A model generated the notes under the pieces. That model made no database searches, was not told where the DNA came from, and was given only the letters and a program-made list of their open reading frames with translations. From Phycisphaerales bacterium UBA5793 (GTDB taxonomy: Bacteria > Planctomycetota > Phycisphaerae > Phycisphaerales > UBA5793), in the NCBI GenBank assembly GCA_002418285.1, contig DIDT01000067.1, forward strand, positions 1 to 64,000: a stretch of 64,000 bases of DNA, read 5' to 3'. The position numbers and the translations under genes are program-made. Shown here in pieces: positions 63,204 to 64,000 of this stretch (positions are counted from its first letter, which is position 1; each line of letters begins with the position of its first letter).

Positions 63204-63241
63204 AGAGCGGGCCGCGCTGGACGCGGCCTGCTCTGTTTTTT
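63204..63241 (+). terminator. Rho-independent terminator of the subtilase gene
   Basis: AGAGCGGGCCGCG-CTGGA-CGCGGCCTGCTCT is a stem of about 13 bp with one mismatch, followed by GTTTTTT. It begins 26 bp after the subtilase stop codon and also separates it from the tRNA-Arg gene on the other strand. Confidence 0.87.
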
Positions 63242-63254
63242 GATTGGAAATAAA

Positions 63255-63328
63255 CGCCCCGGGCGCGACTCGAACGCACGACCTGCGGTTTAGAAGACCG
63301 CTGCTCTATCCAACTGAGCTACCGGGGC
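63255..63328 (-). tRNA. tRNA-Arg(UCU)
   Basis: The minus strand folds as a full cloverleaf: acceptor GCCCCGG/CCGGGGC, D-arm GCTC-AGTTGGATA-GAGC, anticodon arm GCGGT-CTTCTAA-ACCGC with anticodon TCT, T-arm TGCG-TTCGAGT-CGCG and discriminator G. CCA is not encoded. It reads AGA codons. Confidence 0.96.
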
Positions 63329-63483
63329 TTGGCGTCCACTCATGATATGCGGATGTTTGCCGGTCGATGAACCTTCCAATCTTCCCACAGGTATGTGTGA
63401 GGAATGTGCGGTTCGCCCGTAGAGTTGATGGCTGGATGCCACCGCTGTCTCTGTTTGAACCTGACGCGAGGCAATAGCTGACC

Positions 63484-64000
63484 TTGAACCCGACCGACGC
63501 CATCCTCTGCTGGGCGCTGATCGGCCCGCCCGCCATTTTCGGGTTGCTCATTCTGGTGCGCGCCGCCCGGCGTCATGTCTTGCCGAACCACCCCCACTGC
63601 AGCAAATGCGCATACGACCTCACGGGCAATAGGAGCGACCGGTGTCCCGAGTGCGGCCAGGATCTGGACTCGCCAGCGGCCTTGCTGCGCAGCCGCCCAT
63701 TCCTCGAACAGCTGCTCATGAGTGTGATCCTCATTGGTCTCGCGTCGTACGGCCTGCCGATCAAGAACCGGGTGCTGAACATCGAGGAGACGTGGGACAC
63801 GGCTCTGATTCCCACGACAGCCCTGTTGGCGACTCTGCCCTGGATCACCCCGGAGAAACAGGCGATCGTGGAAGGACGCCTGCTTGAGGACGAACCGTAC
63901 CACGAAGGATGGATGTGGCAGGGAGAGTGGCTCATTCGTCGCTACGGCGATCTGATTCGCTCGGATGACGATGCAAGAGCCATGAGCGCCGTCTACTGTC
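63484..64000 (+). CDS. Planctomycete-type zinc-ribbon membrane protein, cut by window end
   Basis: The frame is open from a stop at 63475 to the end of the window (172 residues seen). An N-terminal membrane segment (LIGPPAIFGLLILVRAARRH) precedes HCSKCAYDLTGNRSDRCPEC, a two-knuckle zinc ribbon found in many planctomycete membrane proteins. A second membrane segment (LLMSVILIGLASYGLP) follows. A TTG at 63484 is the likeliest start. The function is unknown and the 3' part is missing. Confidence 0.78.
   Translation, partial: MNPTDAILCWALIGPPAIFGLLILVRAARRHVLPNHPHCSKCAYDLTGNRSDRCPECGQDLDSPAALLRSRPFLEQLLMSVILIGLASYGLPIKNRVLNIEETWDTALIPTTALLATLPWITPEKQAIVEGRLLEDEPYHEGWMWQGEWLIRRYGDLIRSDDDARAMSAVYC

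Noticed and set aside
1..64000. CRISPR arrays
   Set aside because: No regularly spaced 25-40 bp repeats were seen; the only direct repeats are two-copy elements near 16.6-17.7 kb and the 75-bp pair.

Overview
The window is GC-rich bacterial DNA, most likely from a member of the Planctomycetota, probably class Phycisphaerae. Evidence: the truncated last gene carries the Cys-x2-Cys-x-YDLTGN...CPECG zinc ribbon common on planctomycete membrane proteins; the RHS protein has dockerin-like Ca-binding loops inside it; and there are many small secreted lipoproteins and DUF2752/DUF2188 proteins. No 16S gene or other marker is present, so the class is inference.

Layout. 1-4.8 kb: an RHS-repeat protein, apparently 5'-truncated, with a cysteine-rich HExxH tip and a secreted companion. 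4.9-7.6 kb: a coupled minus-strand operon of ECF sigma factor, small acidic protein, ImmA/IrrE-type metalloprotease and DUF2971 protein. 7.7-19 kb: an accessory region with DUF2188 and other small proteins; a five-gene minus-strand operon (large membrane protein, histidine kinase, stand-alone receiver-like protein, two small membrane proteins); a TIR-domain protein; a mosaic of three truncated genes (methyltransferase N-terminus, HerA-like C-terminus, PIN C-terminus); and a tyrosine recombinase whose C-terminal end lies inverted on the other strand, with a tRNA-Leu-like remnant between the halves. 19.2-26.6 kb: a RecB-nuclease/SF1-helicase fusion convergent with a Gabija-like pair (OLD-family ATPase-TOPRIM plus UvrD-like helicase).

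27.2-32.1 kb: an IS3-family remnant abuts three translationally coupled genes: a DxD glycosyltransferase, a GT25 / sulfotransferase-like / GH16 fusion, and a NodU-type carbamoyltransferase. Then comes about 1.5 kb without a recognisable gene. 33.6-44.6 kb: a phosphorelay cluster with two large hybrid kinases, an Hpt protein, REC-HD-GYP, REC-kinase and REC-HDOD proteins. 45-64 kb looks like core chromosome: serine acetyltransferase behind a terminator-ended leader or small RNA, lipoproteins, a UvrD helicase-nuclease, a DUF2752-lipoprotein-glycosyltransferase operon, a cytochrome c/outer-membrane barrel pair behind a Fur-like palindrome, an S10 peptidase, GreA, an M3 peptidase, a subtilase and tRNA-Arg(UCU).

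Interpretation: roughly 1-32 kb is a variable region of defence, signalling and surface-glycan genes with recombination scars, next to a more stable region. Gabija, TIR, DUF2971/ImmA and RecB-helicase genes together suggest a defence island. The best candidates for undescribed systems are the tri-domain glycan cluster, the five-gene membrane kinase/receiver operon and the sigma/ImmA/DUF2971 operon.
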